Part shown: one piece after another, positions 49,445 through 58,478 of the stretch
Numbering within the stretch: the stretch's first letter is position 1
Layout of the letters: each line of letters starts with the position of its first letter
Assembly (NCBI RefSeq): GCF_008086595.1
Contig: NZ_RXYA01000009.1
Location: forward strand, 106,638 to 170,637
Length of the DNA stretch: 64,000 nt
Source: Acetobacterium paludosum
Lineage (GTDB): Bacteria; Bacillota; Clostridia; Eubacteriales; Eubacteriaceae
Direction: 5' to 3'
Position numbers and translations under genes: made by a program
Notes under the pieces: model-generated
Told to the model about the DNA's origin: nothing
What the model saw: the letters and a program-made list of their open reading frames with translations, nothing else
Databases searched by the model: none

Positions 49445-52042
49445 CTATTCACTGATCTTTTTCTTTTTCTTTGAAATTAATGCATAAATTCCAATCGTGG
49501 CAACAATACCTGCCCCACCTGCACTCAACAAAAATATATTATCCTGAAATATTCTGTCTTTTTCGCCATCGGTTGCAACCGCCGCACTGCTTTCTGTTTT
49601 AGGCGCAGCCGTATAGGTTCCATCAAAAGTCCATGGTGTAAAAGCAGTATCTTCCGCTGCTGTTCCCCCGCCTTTTGAAGAAACAGCTGCCGCTTTCGTA
49701 TTTCCTGTTGATTCTCCTGCTGAGAAGCCTCCAGCACTGCTGCCAGTTGCCGCTGTCGTTTCTCCGCTGGTATTATCTATTGCTGCTGTACTCGTACCAT
49801 TTTTACCAAAACGATCATTATACTTATCGATCAGATCACTCATATTGGTTTTATTATCCGTAACGGCACTAAATCCGTCTGTCATTCTAAAAATCCAGGT
49901 TTTTCCAGATTTAAAGCGATTATAAGAAATAATTGCCTGAGCAGCCTGATACGAAGCCATTCCATTCACAGTTCCAGGCTCTGCTCCGCCATTGCTCGTT
50001 CCGCCAGCCTTGATGTGCATAAATCCGCCGCCAGACACAGAATAATTCATCAAATCATTTAAAGTAGTGGTGCCGCCCTTGATGAAGCGATCATCGGTAC
50101 CAGGGTCAATTTCCAAAGACGTCAGTGCCAAGATAACCTGAGAAGTACTTTCAGCTGTTTCCGGTGCGCCAAATGTTCCGTAACTCCCATTTTGATTCTG
50201 AAGACTAGACAATACTGTCAGAGCCCGTTCAATAACCGGTTTTACATCTTCCCGATCTTTGTATTTTGCCAAAGATTGGAGTGTCATGGCTGTAACATCC
50301 GTATCTGGAGCAGCATCAGTTGATTCAGAATAAAGTGAAAATCCACCTCTTGTTCCACTGCTTGTCACCACTTCACGGGCAAGAATCGTCTTGATCAGTA
50401 AGTCGCGGGTCGTCTGTGTTCCTGTATCTGTTACCGGAATTTCATAATCATTGGAATCAAGTGCTATCAAAGCCCAAACATAGGCCATCATGCCCCCTCG
50501 CTTAATCTTGTCAAAATCGGCAAGTTTTGTGAGCAGGTTATACCCACCGACATTCGTTGGATTTTTTCCAATCGCTGCCAAAGACATAATCGTTTTTGAA
50601 TAATCGGTATTGGTTCGATCCCCGGAAATCGTTCCATTGCCGACCTGAACCTCTGCAACGACGCTGTTATAGTACGAATCATAATAACCGGCAGGTACAC
50701 CATAGCCGCTTCTAGCAAAGCAAATGATTTCCCACAAACCACTTGCTATGGTAGGCTGTGCTGCTGCAACCAACATATAAGCAGCTGTTTCATGATAAGC
50801 CGCACTTATATCCGTTTTGGCAGTAACGACTGCCAGATTGATACTTTTATATATAACCATTCCCATTGAACTCATCATCAGACCGTTTTTATTCAAGGTT
50901 ATACTATCCAGTTCCTTTAAATCCGTTGTATTTTCTGATGAACTGGAAAGATTCGGCACTGGGCTTCCGTCAATTTTCGTTAAGGACTGATCTGTGCCCA
51001 GCTGTGGCTCGGTAGTAGGAATTGCACTGACCGTTACCGTACTATTCGCACTTAATCCATCTTTAGTGGCTGCCGTGATCACCGCTGTTCCTGGAGAAAT
51101 ACCGGTTACAATCCCATTTTCATCCACAACTGCAACTACCGGATCTGAAGACTCCCAGCTGATTCCTGCTGCTTCAATTAGCGGTTCAGTTTTAAGTGTC
51201 ATTGTCTGCGTTTGACTGACATTGATTTCATAATCTGAATTATCAAATGCAATTGATTTGGCAATTACTGGAATCATTTCCTGCAACTCATGGCAAACAC
51301 AATCAACCGCAGTCTGGGTTGAATCAATTGCCTGGGCAATTAACAAGGCTTCGTTGTACTTGCTGCAAAAATCAGCTTCTGCCAAATAGTGTTCATAATA
51401 CGGGCTGCTTTTAACCGTTCCCAGAAACTTCGTTAGAGCCTCTTTATCCGCTACATCATTGGCAGCAATTTTGTCACTTAGTGACCGTCCTAAATCAGCA
51501 CCGTTTCCCCAAACCGAAAACTGAATACGAATAACATCCCCTGAATTAATGGAAACATCGCCAAAAGAACTTCCCCGTAATTCCTGATTAACGGAACACA
51601 TCCAGGCGGACATGGAACTATAATCTTTTTCAGCTAAACGGTCACTTGAATTTAGACCAGTCGTTAAGGCACTATCCGTTGTCGGTGCTGATTCTAAATT
51701 CTCATTGCAACCCATTGAAGATATTTCTTCCGGAATGGATAAAGTCCCGGACTGCGCTCCAATAATTGCTGCTAAATCATTGCCCTTCCAAACGGCATTT
51801 TCTTCAATTACTTTATTTAATACCGATTTTACGGTATCACCGCTGTTTATTTTCACCTGTGTCGGCTCTAAATAATACCCCTGACCCAGGGTAGATTTTT
51901 CCACCGTTACCGTCACAGTATCTTCCTGCTTTTCACTTTCTGAACTGTTTTCTCCCGCATTTACAAAAGAAAAGCTTTCAGTGGACAACACCATCATGAT
52001 CAGCAGAAAACACACAAAAGGTTTTTTAAAGCCGTGTTTCAT
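49445..52042 (-). CDS. Surface protein: DUF4430, Big_2 and alpha/alpha-toroid repeats (transcobalamin-like)
   Basis: An 865-residue exported protein. Order: signal peptide (about 1-30); DUF4430 domain (about 45-190; VKINSGDTVKSVLNKVIEEN, SAWMCSVNQELRG, SGDVIRIQFSVWG); helical spacer; Big_2-like domain (about 285-350; ISWESSDPVVAVVDENGIVT); prenyltransferase/terpene-cyclase-like helical repeats (about 410-720; ALIALDSNDYEIPV, DVTAMTLQSLAKYKDREDV, NQNGSYGTFGAPE, STSQVILALTSLEID); a Ser/Thr-rich stalk; and a C-terminal membrane helix with KKKKK. Transcobalamin and intrinsic factor consist of the same two folds, an alpha6-alpha6 barrel plus a DUF4430-type beta domain, in the reverse order. A membrane-anchored cobalamin binder is the natural reading. 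Confidence 0.84.
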   Translation of the reverse strand: MKHGFKKPFVCFLLIMMVLSTESFSFVNAGENSSESEKQEDTVTVTVEKSTLGQGYYLEPTQVKINSGDTVKSVLNKVIEENAVWKGNDLAAIIGAQSGTLSIPEEISSMGCNENLESAPTTDSALTTGLNSSDRLAEKDYSSMSAWMCSVNQELRGSSFGDVSINSGDVIRIQFSVWGNGADLGRSLSDKIAANDVADKEALTKFLGTVKSSPYYEHYLAEADFCSKYNEALLIAQAIDSTQTAVDCVCHELQEMIPVIAKSIAFDNSDYEINVSQTQTMTLKTEPLIEAAGISWESSDPVVAVVDENGIVTGISPGTAVITAATKDGLSANSTVTVSAIPTTEPQLGTDQSLTKIDGSPVPNLSSSSENTTDLKELDSITLNKNGLMMSSMGMVIYKSINLAVVTAKTDISAAYHETAAYMLVAAAQPTIASGLWEIICFARSGYGVPAGYYDSYYNSVVAEVQVGNGTISGDRTNTDYSKTIMSLAAIGKNPTNVGGYNLLTKLADFDKIKRGGMMAYVWALIALDSNDYEIPVTDTGTQTTRDLLIKTILAREVVTSSGTRGGFSLYSESTDAAPDTDVTAMTLQSLAKYKDREDVKPVIERALTVLSSLQNQNGSYGTFGAPETAESTSQVILALTSLEIDPGTDDRFIKGGTTTLNDLMNYSVSGGGFMHIKAGGTSNGGAEPGTVNGMASYQAAQAIISYNRFKSGKTWIFRMTDGFSAVTDNKTNMSDLIDKYNDRFGKNGTSTAAIDNTSGETTAATGSSAGGFSAGESTGNTKAAAVSSKGGGTAAEDTAFTPWTFDGTYTAAPKTESSAAVATDGEKDRIFQDNIFLLSAGGAGIVATIGIYALISKKKKKISE

Positions 52043-52062
52043 AATTTATTTCACATCACTTT

Positions 52063-53337
52063 CTAGTTATTGCTGATAAAAGACTGAGCCTGATCGATGG
52101 TTGTGTCTGGTGGTGTTTCTCCTTTAGGCACAACGACAATTTTGATGCCTTCCAGTCGATATGCAAAGCCTGCTGTCCCAGAATTTTCACCATTTTTCGC
52201 CCAACCCATCCAGCCGACGTTTTGAGCATGAACCTGATAATAAATATCATAGTTGTCTGCATCGCCTCCAGTCAGCTGAATTCTGATGGCTTCCAATCTT
52301 AGGCTACGTCCGGTTGTACCGCTCAGATCGCCATTGCTTTTCCAGGCATCTTCCCAGCCAATATTTTCGATATGTGTTTGATATTGAATGCCCAGATCGG
52401 CAGTGGTATCATCCAGCTTTACCTCAATTCCTTCTAACCGCAAGGATTGGCCGGTTGTTCCGCTCATTACACCATTGCTTTTCCAATCCTGCCAGCCAAC
52501 ATCCTGTACATGCGTACGATAAGTACAATTAACGGATTCCAAATTTGCCGGTGCTGGAATTGCAGCCTTTAGGTTGGTGTACATATCTTTTATTTGTTTA
52601 TTCGTTGCTTCTAAATTCATCATCATCGCATAAGCCTGGTTGTATAAAGAACTAAAGGTTGAATCCTTCATATATTGGCTTTTATTTGGGCTGCTGTTGA
52701 TTTCACCCAGCAAAGCCGTTAAATTTGTTTTATCTGTGGTATTAATGGGTGTCATTCCCCCCTGGAAATTCTGTCCTAAATCAGCACCATAACCCCAGAG
52801 TGTAAACTGCACCCGAAGCACATCCCCATCTACTGGTTTGTACCCATCGAATCCATACCCCGGGAACGTATTATTAACCGAATACATCCATCCCGACATG
52901 GGGCTGTAATCTTTTTCAGATAGTTGATTCGAATAAGTCAGTCCTTCTGTCATTGCGCTTGCGGTTGTCGGCGCTGCTCCAAAATCCGTATGCGATTCCA
53001 TCGCCGAAATACAAGCCGGGACATTGACCGTTCCAGTCTGTGCCCCATAAACTCCCTGGAGATAATTTGCCTTCCATCGTAGTTTGTTCTCACCTAAAAA
53101 TCGATTTAATACAGTAATACCGGTATCTCCACTATAGATTGGTATTTGACACGGTTCTACATAGTAACCTTCACCCAATGTGAATTTTTCAACCGAAATA
53201 GTTATGGTTCCGGTACTTACCTGTTGTGTGTTTGTCGATTCTTCAGCAAAGACCGAACCACTGAATAAAAATAGCGTTACCGATATTAGAAACAATAGTA
53301 ATACAGTTCTTAATTTTGTTGTTTTCATCACTTTCAT
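52063..53337 (-). CDS. Surface protein: DUF4430 domain plus three ChW repeats
   Basis: A 424-residue secreted protein: signal peptide ending near VFA, a DUF4430 domain (about 45-195; LGEGYYVEPCQIPIYSGDTG, SGWMYSVNNTFPGYGFDGYK, GDVLRVQFTLWGYGADLG), a helical spacer, then three clostridial ChW repeats of about 50 residues (YRTHVQDVGWQDWKSNGVMS, YQTHIENIGWEDAWKSNGDL, YQVHAQNVGWMGWAKNGENS). ChW repeats are thought to attach proteins to the cell envelope. It provides only the beta-domain half of a transcobalamin; the neighbouring gene at 53461-55587 provides a helical half with the same ChW tail. Ends ...QSFISNN, like that neighbour. Confidence 0.83.
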   Translation of the reverse strand: MKVMKTTKLRTVLLLFLISVTLFLFSGSVFAEESTNTQQVSTGTITISVEKFTLGEGYYVEPCQIPIYSGDTGITVLNRFLGENKLRWKANYLQGVYGAQTGTVNVPACISAMESHTDFGAAPTTASAMTEGLTYSNQLSEKDYSPMSGWMYSVNNTFPGYGFDGYKPVDGDVLRVQFTLWGYGADLGQNFQGGMTPINTTDKTNLTALLGEINSSPNKSQYMKDSTFSSLYNQAYAMMMNLEATNKQIKDMYTNLKAAIPAPANLESVNCTYRTHVQDVGWQDWKSNGVMSGTTGQSLRLEGIEVKLDDTTADLGIQYQTHIENIGWEDAWKSNGDLSGTTGRSLRLEAIRIQLTGGDADNYDIYYQVHAQNVGWMGWAKNGENSGTAGFAYRLEGIKIVVVPKGETPPDTTIDQAQSFISNN

Positions 53338-53460
53338 AACATCACTTTCATCATTTATTTATAGTGTATTTTAATGATGACAATGACAAAAACATTTATC
53401 CTCATCAGATTAGAATGCTTTGCCATATTCATCATCATTAAAAGGAGGCCTAATCATTCT

Positions 53461-55587
53461 TCACGAGTTATTGCTGATAAAAGCCTGATCATTATCAATC
53501 GTTGTTGTTGGTGCGGCTTCGCCTTTAGGCACAACGACAATTTTAATGCCTTCCAGCCGATAACTGAAGCCTGCCGTTCCAGCGTTTTCTCCATTTTTAG
53601 CCCATCCCATCCAGCCGACGTTTTGAGCATGAACCTGATAATAAATATCATAGTTGTCTGCATCGTCCCCTGTCAGTTGAATTCTGATGGCTTCCAATCT
53701 TAAACTACGTCCGGTTGTACCACTCAGATCACCATTGCTTTTCCAGGCATCTTCCCAGCCAATATTTTCGATATGGGTTTGATATTGAATCTCCAGATTG
53801 GCAGCGGTATTCAGACTTATTTTAATTCCTTCCAAGCGGAGGGATTGTCCCTGAGTACCACTCATGTCGCCATTGGTTTTCAGATCCTGCCAGCCGATAT
53901 TCTCTACATGTGTCTGATAAATACAGTTTACGGGGGTAACGACAGGTATCTGAGTTCCCAGTTTTGCTTTTACGGCATTGTATTTCGTCATATCAATGCT
54001 GCTTTTCTGGCTGTCTGTCAATGTCAGGGACGTCAGAACTTTATCCACGTTATTAAGTGCTGTCTGCGCAGCTTCTTTATTATTTGAAGTGATGGTATCA
54101 ACAGCCGGCAATGCCACTATGGCATTATTCACTTTAACGGTGGAGTTAACCATATCGGTGCAGTCAAAAATCTGCTTTTCTCCCCGATAAGAGCGAACCA
54201 GGGCTTCATAGCCTCTGGCGATCTGCCCTTCATCTGCTGAAAAAGACTCCGTCGTGGCGGGGAGAATATCCAGCATGGTGTAACCATTCTTTATAAAGCT
54301 GGTTTGGAAAAGATTAACATTTCCCATTCCCAGCATAATAAAACTTTGCGCGTTGGACCATGGGTTGTTGTATGATATACCACTGTATAATAGCCCCGTG
54401 TATCCCTGGTGTGCTGAAAAATAAGGGATAAAGACTTTCTCCATTGCCTGTTTTACATCATAAAACTGATCGCCTTCTTTCGCATTGGGATCATAATAAG
54501 CGGCGATCGGCTGAAATTCCATCACATACATATCAATCAATGGATCACTGTGGGTAACCGTACCCGTTAGTGCCTTTGCTGCCAAATCATGAATATATGA
54601 TGCTTCCTGACCCGGTAAATACTGATAGGAATCAATGGCAAACTCACTGACCTGTCCCACGAAATATCCATCAGAAGGGTTCTTGCCGTTAGTGAGCATT
54701 TCAATCAGATTGTAACCAGCCACATTTCTGGCATCATAGCCCATGGCCGTGATGGCCAATGCGTCCTTTGCTACATCGTTGGCATCAAAACCTTCGTTTA
54801 ATGGTTTACCAGCGCTGTCAACTTTCTCTGAATCCTTATATTTTTGTTCAAAAGCAGCAAAACACTCGGCATTAAAACCATCATGTGGCGTATACCCAGC
54901 TCTGGCAGCCGTAAATATCAGCCATGAACCATAGGTCTTTCCGTTTGTCACGCCAAAAACAGCATCATGTCCTGAAACATTGGCCGGAAGTTGCGTCTTT
55001 AAACATGTTTGTATGTATGTTTCAGTCGTACTGATTAAGCGCTCCTGTTTTGTGACATCCGGAACCGTTGTATTGCCATTATTGGCAAACGACGGATGGT
55101 TAGCTTCAAAATCTGTTCCATAAACGGGTGTTACGCCTCTTTCATACCAGTAATTTAAATAGTAACCCGTCGGCAGCGTGTTTGTACATTCGATTGTATA
55201 TTGATTGAGCAAACTCGGAATCGCCGCATCAAAACTATAGTCAGTCGAAGCCAATCCACTGAAAATCAGTGGATTTTTTACGCTTGTCCCTGAACTCAGC
55301 ACCAGATGTGCCCCGGAATCATCAATAATCTTCTGACTGGCAGCTGTCCCATCAAGAGCCACAAGCTTTGTCGTATAAACCGCCTCAAGATATTTCGAAC
55401 TGTCTTCGTTTATCATGCTGGATGGCACCACTTTGTTATCAATCGTGAACACAACCTTTACATTAATCGGGGTTTTATCTTCGGCATGAACGGTCATTGT
55501 CCCCATTGCGATCAAAATACCAGCCAGTATCAGCAGATAGATCATCAGCATTCCTGTTCTTTTTCTAATCATTGTAAAATTATTCAT
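53461..55587 (-). CDS. Surface protein: alpha/alpha-toroid-like domain plus three ChW repeats
   Basis: A 708-residue secreted protein and the first gene after riboswitch 4. After the signal peptide (cleaved near VHA) and an about 120-residue beta-like N-terminal part comes a helical region (about 165-500) with terpene-cyclase-like features: TYGSWLIFTAARAGYTPHDG, DVAKDALAITAMGYDARNVA, NPWSNAQSFIMLGMGNVNLF. Then follows a helical spacer and three ChW repeats nearly identical to those of the 52063-53337 product. It lacks DUF4430. I read it as the alpha-barrel half of a split transcobalamin-like receptor; this is inference from fold pairing and synteny. Confidence 0.8.
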   Translation of the reverse strand: MNNFTMIRKRTGMLMIYLLILAGILIAMGTMTVHAEDKTPINVKVVFTIDNKVVPSSMINEDSSKYLEAVYTTKLVALDGTAASQKIIDDSGAHLVLSSGTSVKNPLIFSGLASTDYSFDAAIPSLLNQYTIECTNTLPTGYYLNYWYERGVTPVYGTDFEANHPSFANNGNTTVPDVTKQERLISTTETYIQTCLKTQLPANVSGHDAVFGVTNGKTYGSWLIFTAARAGYTPHDGFNAECFAAFEQKYKDSEKVDSAGKPLNEGFDANDVAKDALAITAMGYDARNVAGYNLIEMLTNGKNPSDGYFVGQVSEFAIDSYQYLPGQEASYIHDLAAKALTGTVTHSDPLIDMYVMEFQPIAAYYDPNAKEGDQFYDVKQAMEKVFIPYFSAHQGYTGLLYSGISYNNPWSNAQSFIMLGMGNVNLFQTSFIKNGYTMLDILPATTESFSADEGQIARGYEALVRSYRGEKQIFDCTDMVNSTVKVNNAIVALPAVDTITSNNKEAAQTALNNVDKVLTSLTLTDSQKSSIDMTKYNAVKAKLGTQIPVVTPVNCIYQTHVENIGWQDLKTNGDMSGTQGQSLRLEGIKISLNTAANLEIQYQTHIENIGWEDAWKSNGDLSGTTGRSLRLEAIRIQLTGDDADNYDIYYQVHAQNVGWMGWAKNGENAGTAGFSYRLEGIKIVVVPKGEAAPTTTIDNDQAFISNNS

Positions 55588-55723
55588 ATTCTCTCTCCTA
55601 TTGTGTGTGAACCTAAGCCCAAAAGAGCTGCCCGCTCGCTTTGGCTTTTCCGTTTTTAATCTTATTTTCTTAAAACAACGCTTGTACCTTTTCTACAACA
55701 CTCCCTTCGATTACAAAAATATA

Positions 55724-55775
55724 AACAAAAAAAGAACTCCTATCCGCGCCAAAAAAAGACGTGTGACAGAAGTTC
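55724..55775 (-). terminator. Terminator/antiterminator platform of riboswitch 4
   Basis: On the minus strand GAACTTCT (55768-55775) can pair with AGGAGTTC (55734-55741), followed by seven T. An upstream AAGTTC (55790-55795) can instead pair with GAACTT (55770-55775), which would break the terminator. These mutually exclusive stems are what an expression platform needs. Confidence 0.55.
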
Positions 55776-55839
55776 CAGAAGTTGCTGTAGAACTTTGTTT
55801 GACATAAATCCTCATTTGCGAAGGATCATGTCCATCTAT

Positions 55840-55988
55840 AAAGAATAAGTTCCCGACTGATGCCTTTCGGCAATCACGGTAGCGCATCTGTTTGGGTTTT
55901 TCACCCCGATTCCTCTTAGGTAAGCTACGAATTGATCGTTTTTCTGCTTACCAAGCCTAATAGAATCTTAACGATTCCCGGCATTCTT
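55840..55988 (-). promoter_or_regulatory. Cobalamin riboswitch 4, shortened form (upstream of transcobalamin-like operon)
   Basis: The minus strand has GGAATCGGGGTGAAAAACCC (forward 55894-55913), then ACAGATGCGCTACCGTGA, then a short TTGCC-GAAA-GGCA hairpin, then CAGTCGGGA (about 55851-55859), the order of the cobalamin core. The usual large peripheral stems after the GCTAC-GTGA box are reduced to one tetraloop hairpin. AAGAAT/ATTCTT at the ends could be P1. TTGACA occurs at 56005-56010 but without a good -10 at the right place. Confidence 0.72.
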
Positions 55989-56272
55989 CATAAATTTATT
56001 AAATTGTCAATTTGCATTTTCCAAAACCTGAGGCATTTTCTCATTTCTAAAAAACGCTGAAATTGCTGCTATCTTAAACGTCACTAAACAGAATTTCACT
56101 TAATTTATTTAAGATATAAGCAAAGTTTACCATCAGAGATAATGAAATGCAACATTTTTTATCTTTTTTTATATCATTTTTTACCGACACAAAAAAGATA
56201 CTTATCCATAATCATCAGTCGATAATGTATAAGCACCTCGTCTATTCGGGAAAAGGTTCCTAACCATTCGTT
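55989..56272. other. Intergenic stretch between metK and riboswitch 4
   Basis: AT-rich. It should hold the promoter of the transcobalamin-like operon and the end of the metK transcript, but I find no convincing hairpin terminator or complete promoter. No ORF of interest. Confidence 0.4.
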
Positions 56273-57499
56273 TTATATTTCTCCCAGCAGGAGTTCCACC
56301 TGATCGGTTTTTTCCCATCCAAAGCCCTGATCTTCTCTGCCAAAATGGCCATACGCTGCGGTCTTAAGATACTGCGGTCGATTTAGCTGCAGTGTTGCGA
56401 TCATATCGCTGACGCTAAATGAAAAACACTTCATAATCATCCGTTCAAGGCATTCGATATCAATTCGTTCCGTTCCAAACGTATTGACACAAACTGCTTC
56501 GGGTTCCGGTAAGCCAATGGCATAGGCCAGAGAAAGCTCACAACGCTGTGCCAAACCGGCGGCCACAATATTCTTCGCCACATATCTGGCCATATAAGCG
56601 GCCGTTCGATCCACTTTGGTTGGATCTTTACCTGAAAAAGCACCTCCTCCGTGCTTTCCCACGCCGCCATAGGTATCCACCATAATTTTTCGGCCGGTTA
56701 ATCCGGTATCCGCCATCGGACCCCCGATGACAAATCGGCCCGTTGGATTAATATGAAATTTAGTTCGACTGGTGATCCATTTGATATCGATCACCGAAAA
56801 GATCACTTCTTTTAAAATTGTTTCGTATAACTCTTCATTGTCTACCCCATTGCGGTGTTGCACCGACACTACAACGCTGTTTATTTCCTGCGGTTGTCCT
56901 TTTTCATCATATCGGATGGTGACCTGTGTTTTTCCATCCGGATACAGCCAGTCAACCTGATTTGTTTTTCTCAGCTGTCCAAGCTTCATGGCCAATTTAC
57001 TGGCCAAATCAATGCTCATCGGCATAAAATTCGGGGTTTCATCACAGGCATAACCATACATAATCCCCTGATCTCCGGCACCTAATTCCTTTATCACTTT
57101 GTTATTACCCGTTCTTTTCCACCGACAGCCCCTGCTTGACGGAACCCATAGCCCCGGCTGCTCAGTCTCCTGCCAATCAACGCCTCTGGCAATATCGCCT
57201 GATTGCTGATTGATATTGGTCAGTATCAGACATTTTTTATCATCCAATCCCATTTTCTCATCACAATAACCAATGCTTTTTATCACTTTCCGAGCTGTTT
57301 CGATGACATCAACTTCAACCTCGGAAGTCACTTCACCGGCAATCATAATGATGTCTTTTGAAGCCATCGTTTCGATCGCTACCCGGGCATCCGGATCTTC
57401 TTTTAAGTAGGCATCCAGAATGCCATCTGATATTTGATCACAAAGCTTATCGGGATGGCCTTCCGTAACCGATTCCGAGGTTACCAGACATTCACTCAA
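56273..57499 (-). CDS. metK: S-adenosylmethionine synthetase
   Basis: A 408-residue MetK, forming SAM from methionine and ATP. Signature segments are EGHPDKLCDQISDGILDAYL, GAGDQGIMYGYACDETPNFM, GPMADTGLTGRKIMVDTYGG and GGGAFSGKDPTKVDRTAAYM, so ATP, Mg and K sites are intact. The start is a TTG (57499) eight to nine bases after GGAGG. A middle segment (GVDWQETEQPGLWVPSSRGC) diverges from the usual gated loop. It lies 14 bases behind the response-regulator gene, in the regulatory unit of a glycyl-radical enzyme; the radical-SAM activase needs SAM, so a dedicated or extra MetK is plausible. Confidence 0.93.
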   Translation of the reverse strand: MSECLVTSESVTEGHPDKLCDQISDGILDAYLKEDPDARVAIETMASKDIIMIAGEVTSEVEVDVIETARKVIKSIGYCDEKMGLDDKKCLILTNINQQSGDIARGVDWQETEQPGLWVPSSRGCRWKRTGNNKVIKELGAGDQGIMYGYACDETPNFMPMSIDLASKLAMKLGQLRKTNQVDWLYPDGKTQVTIRYDEKGQPQEINSVVVSVQHRNGVDNEELYETILKEVIFSVIDIKWITSRTKFHINPTGRFVIGGPMADTGLTGRKIMVDTYGGVGKHGGGAFSGKDPTKVDRTAAYMARYVAKNIVAAGLAQRCELSLAYAIGLPEPEAVCVNTFGTERIDIECLERMIMKCFSFSVSDMIATLQLNRPQYLKTAAYGHFGREDQGFGWEKTDQVELLLGEI

Positions 57500-57513
57500 T
57501 TTTTTTCACCTCC

Positions 57514-58476
57514 CTAGTCATTCAGACTCTTTTTGTAATGCAATGCCGTAACATGCTCATACTTTTTAAAAACTTTGCTGAAATAGCTGACTTCATTGTA
57601 GCCTAACTGATAAGCTACATCGGTCAGGCTGGCATCCTTCGAATAAAACCACCACTTTGCCAGCATCAGTTTTCGCATATGTAAATATTCCATCACACTA
57701 ATTCCAAATTCAGTTTTAAAGATACGGCTTAAATAGCCCTGACTGACACTGCAGTTTCGAGTTATTTCCTTCAGCCCGATGTTTTCTTCCAGATGGCTAT
57801 TAAGATAGTTAAAGACCTCTTCTAAAATAGGGTATTTTGCCACCGCTCTGTTTCGATAAACCAGATCCATGCTTTGCAACAGAAAAAACTCGAACTCTTT
57901 TTTATGAACAAATTCTTTTTTACCTAACTTTTCTAGACTTTCTCCCGAATGTTCAAAGATTTCCAAAAAACTCTGGATCGTTTTCTGATAGCTTTTTTCA
58001 GCACTTTCATCCAGTTTTTTCACAAAAGCCGGTACCCCATAATACATTTCCCGGTAGCTTTTAAAATTCAGTAACGCATTCAAGTATTTATCTTTTTTCT
58101 GGGGCAGGTCATACCGGTTTAAATGCCGTTTAAGAATTTCTTCAATTTTTGCATGAGAAATCGGTTTTAAGAGATATTCTTCTGCTTTCATTTTCAGCGC
58201 TTCCTGTAAATAATCCAATTTATTATAGGCGGTTAAGATATAGATGCTGATCTCTTTGTTACTGGATTTAATCCGTCGGCCCGCTTCTATTCCGTTCATT
58301 TCCGGCATCATGATATCCATGAAGATGATATCGATATTTTCTTTCTCACAGATTTTAACCGCCTCTTTTCCCGTCTTTACCGCATGGACGACATCAAACC
58401 CATCAATTTTCAATATCATCCGCGTCAAGGCTTCCCGCATTAAATACTCATCATCGGCAATCAATACTTTAGGCAT
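57514..58476 (-). CDS. Response regulator with AraC-type DNA-binding domain
   Basis: A 320-residue regulator: receiver domain at 1-120 with the acidic pocket ADDE, phospho-acceptor D in IIFMDIMMPEMNG and the conserved K in LLKPISHAKI; a helical linker; and a C-terminal AraC/HTH_18 domain (about 215-320; IGLKEITRNCSVSQGYLSRI and LTDVAYQLGYNEVSYFSKVF). It is two bases from the histidine-kinase gene, so both form a two-component system. Likely target is the glycyl-radical enzyme operon, whose promoter has a -10 box but a poor -35 and repeated AAAGGTTT words. Confidence 0.92.
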   Translation of the reverse strand: MPKVLIADDEYLMREALTRMILKIDGFDVVHAVKTGKEAVKICEKENIDIIFMDIMMPEMNGIEAGRRIKSSNKEISIYILTAYNKLDYLQEALKMKAEEYLLKPISHAKIEEILKRHLNRYDLPQKKDKYLNALLNFKSYREMYYGVPAFVKKLDESAEKSYQKTIQSFLEIFEHSGESLEKLGKKEFVHKKEFEFFLLQSMDLVYRNRAVAKYPILEEVFNYLNSHLEENIGLKEITRNCSVSQGYLSRIFKTEFGISVMEYLHMRKLMLAKWWFYSKDASLTDVAYQLGYNEVSYFSKVFKKYEHVTALHYKKSLND

Positions 58477-58478
58477 TT

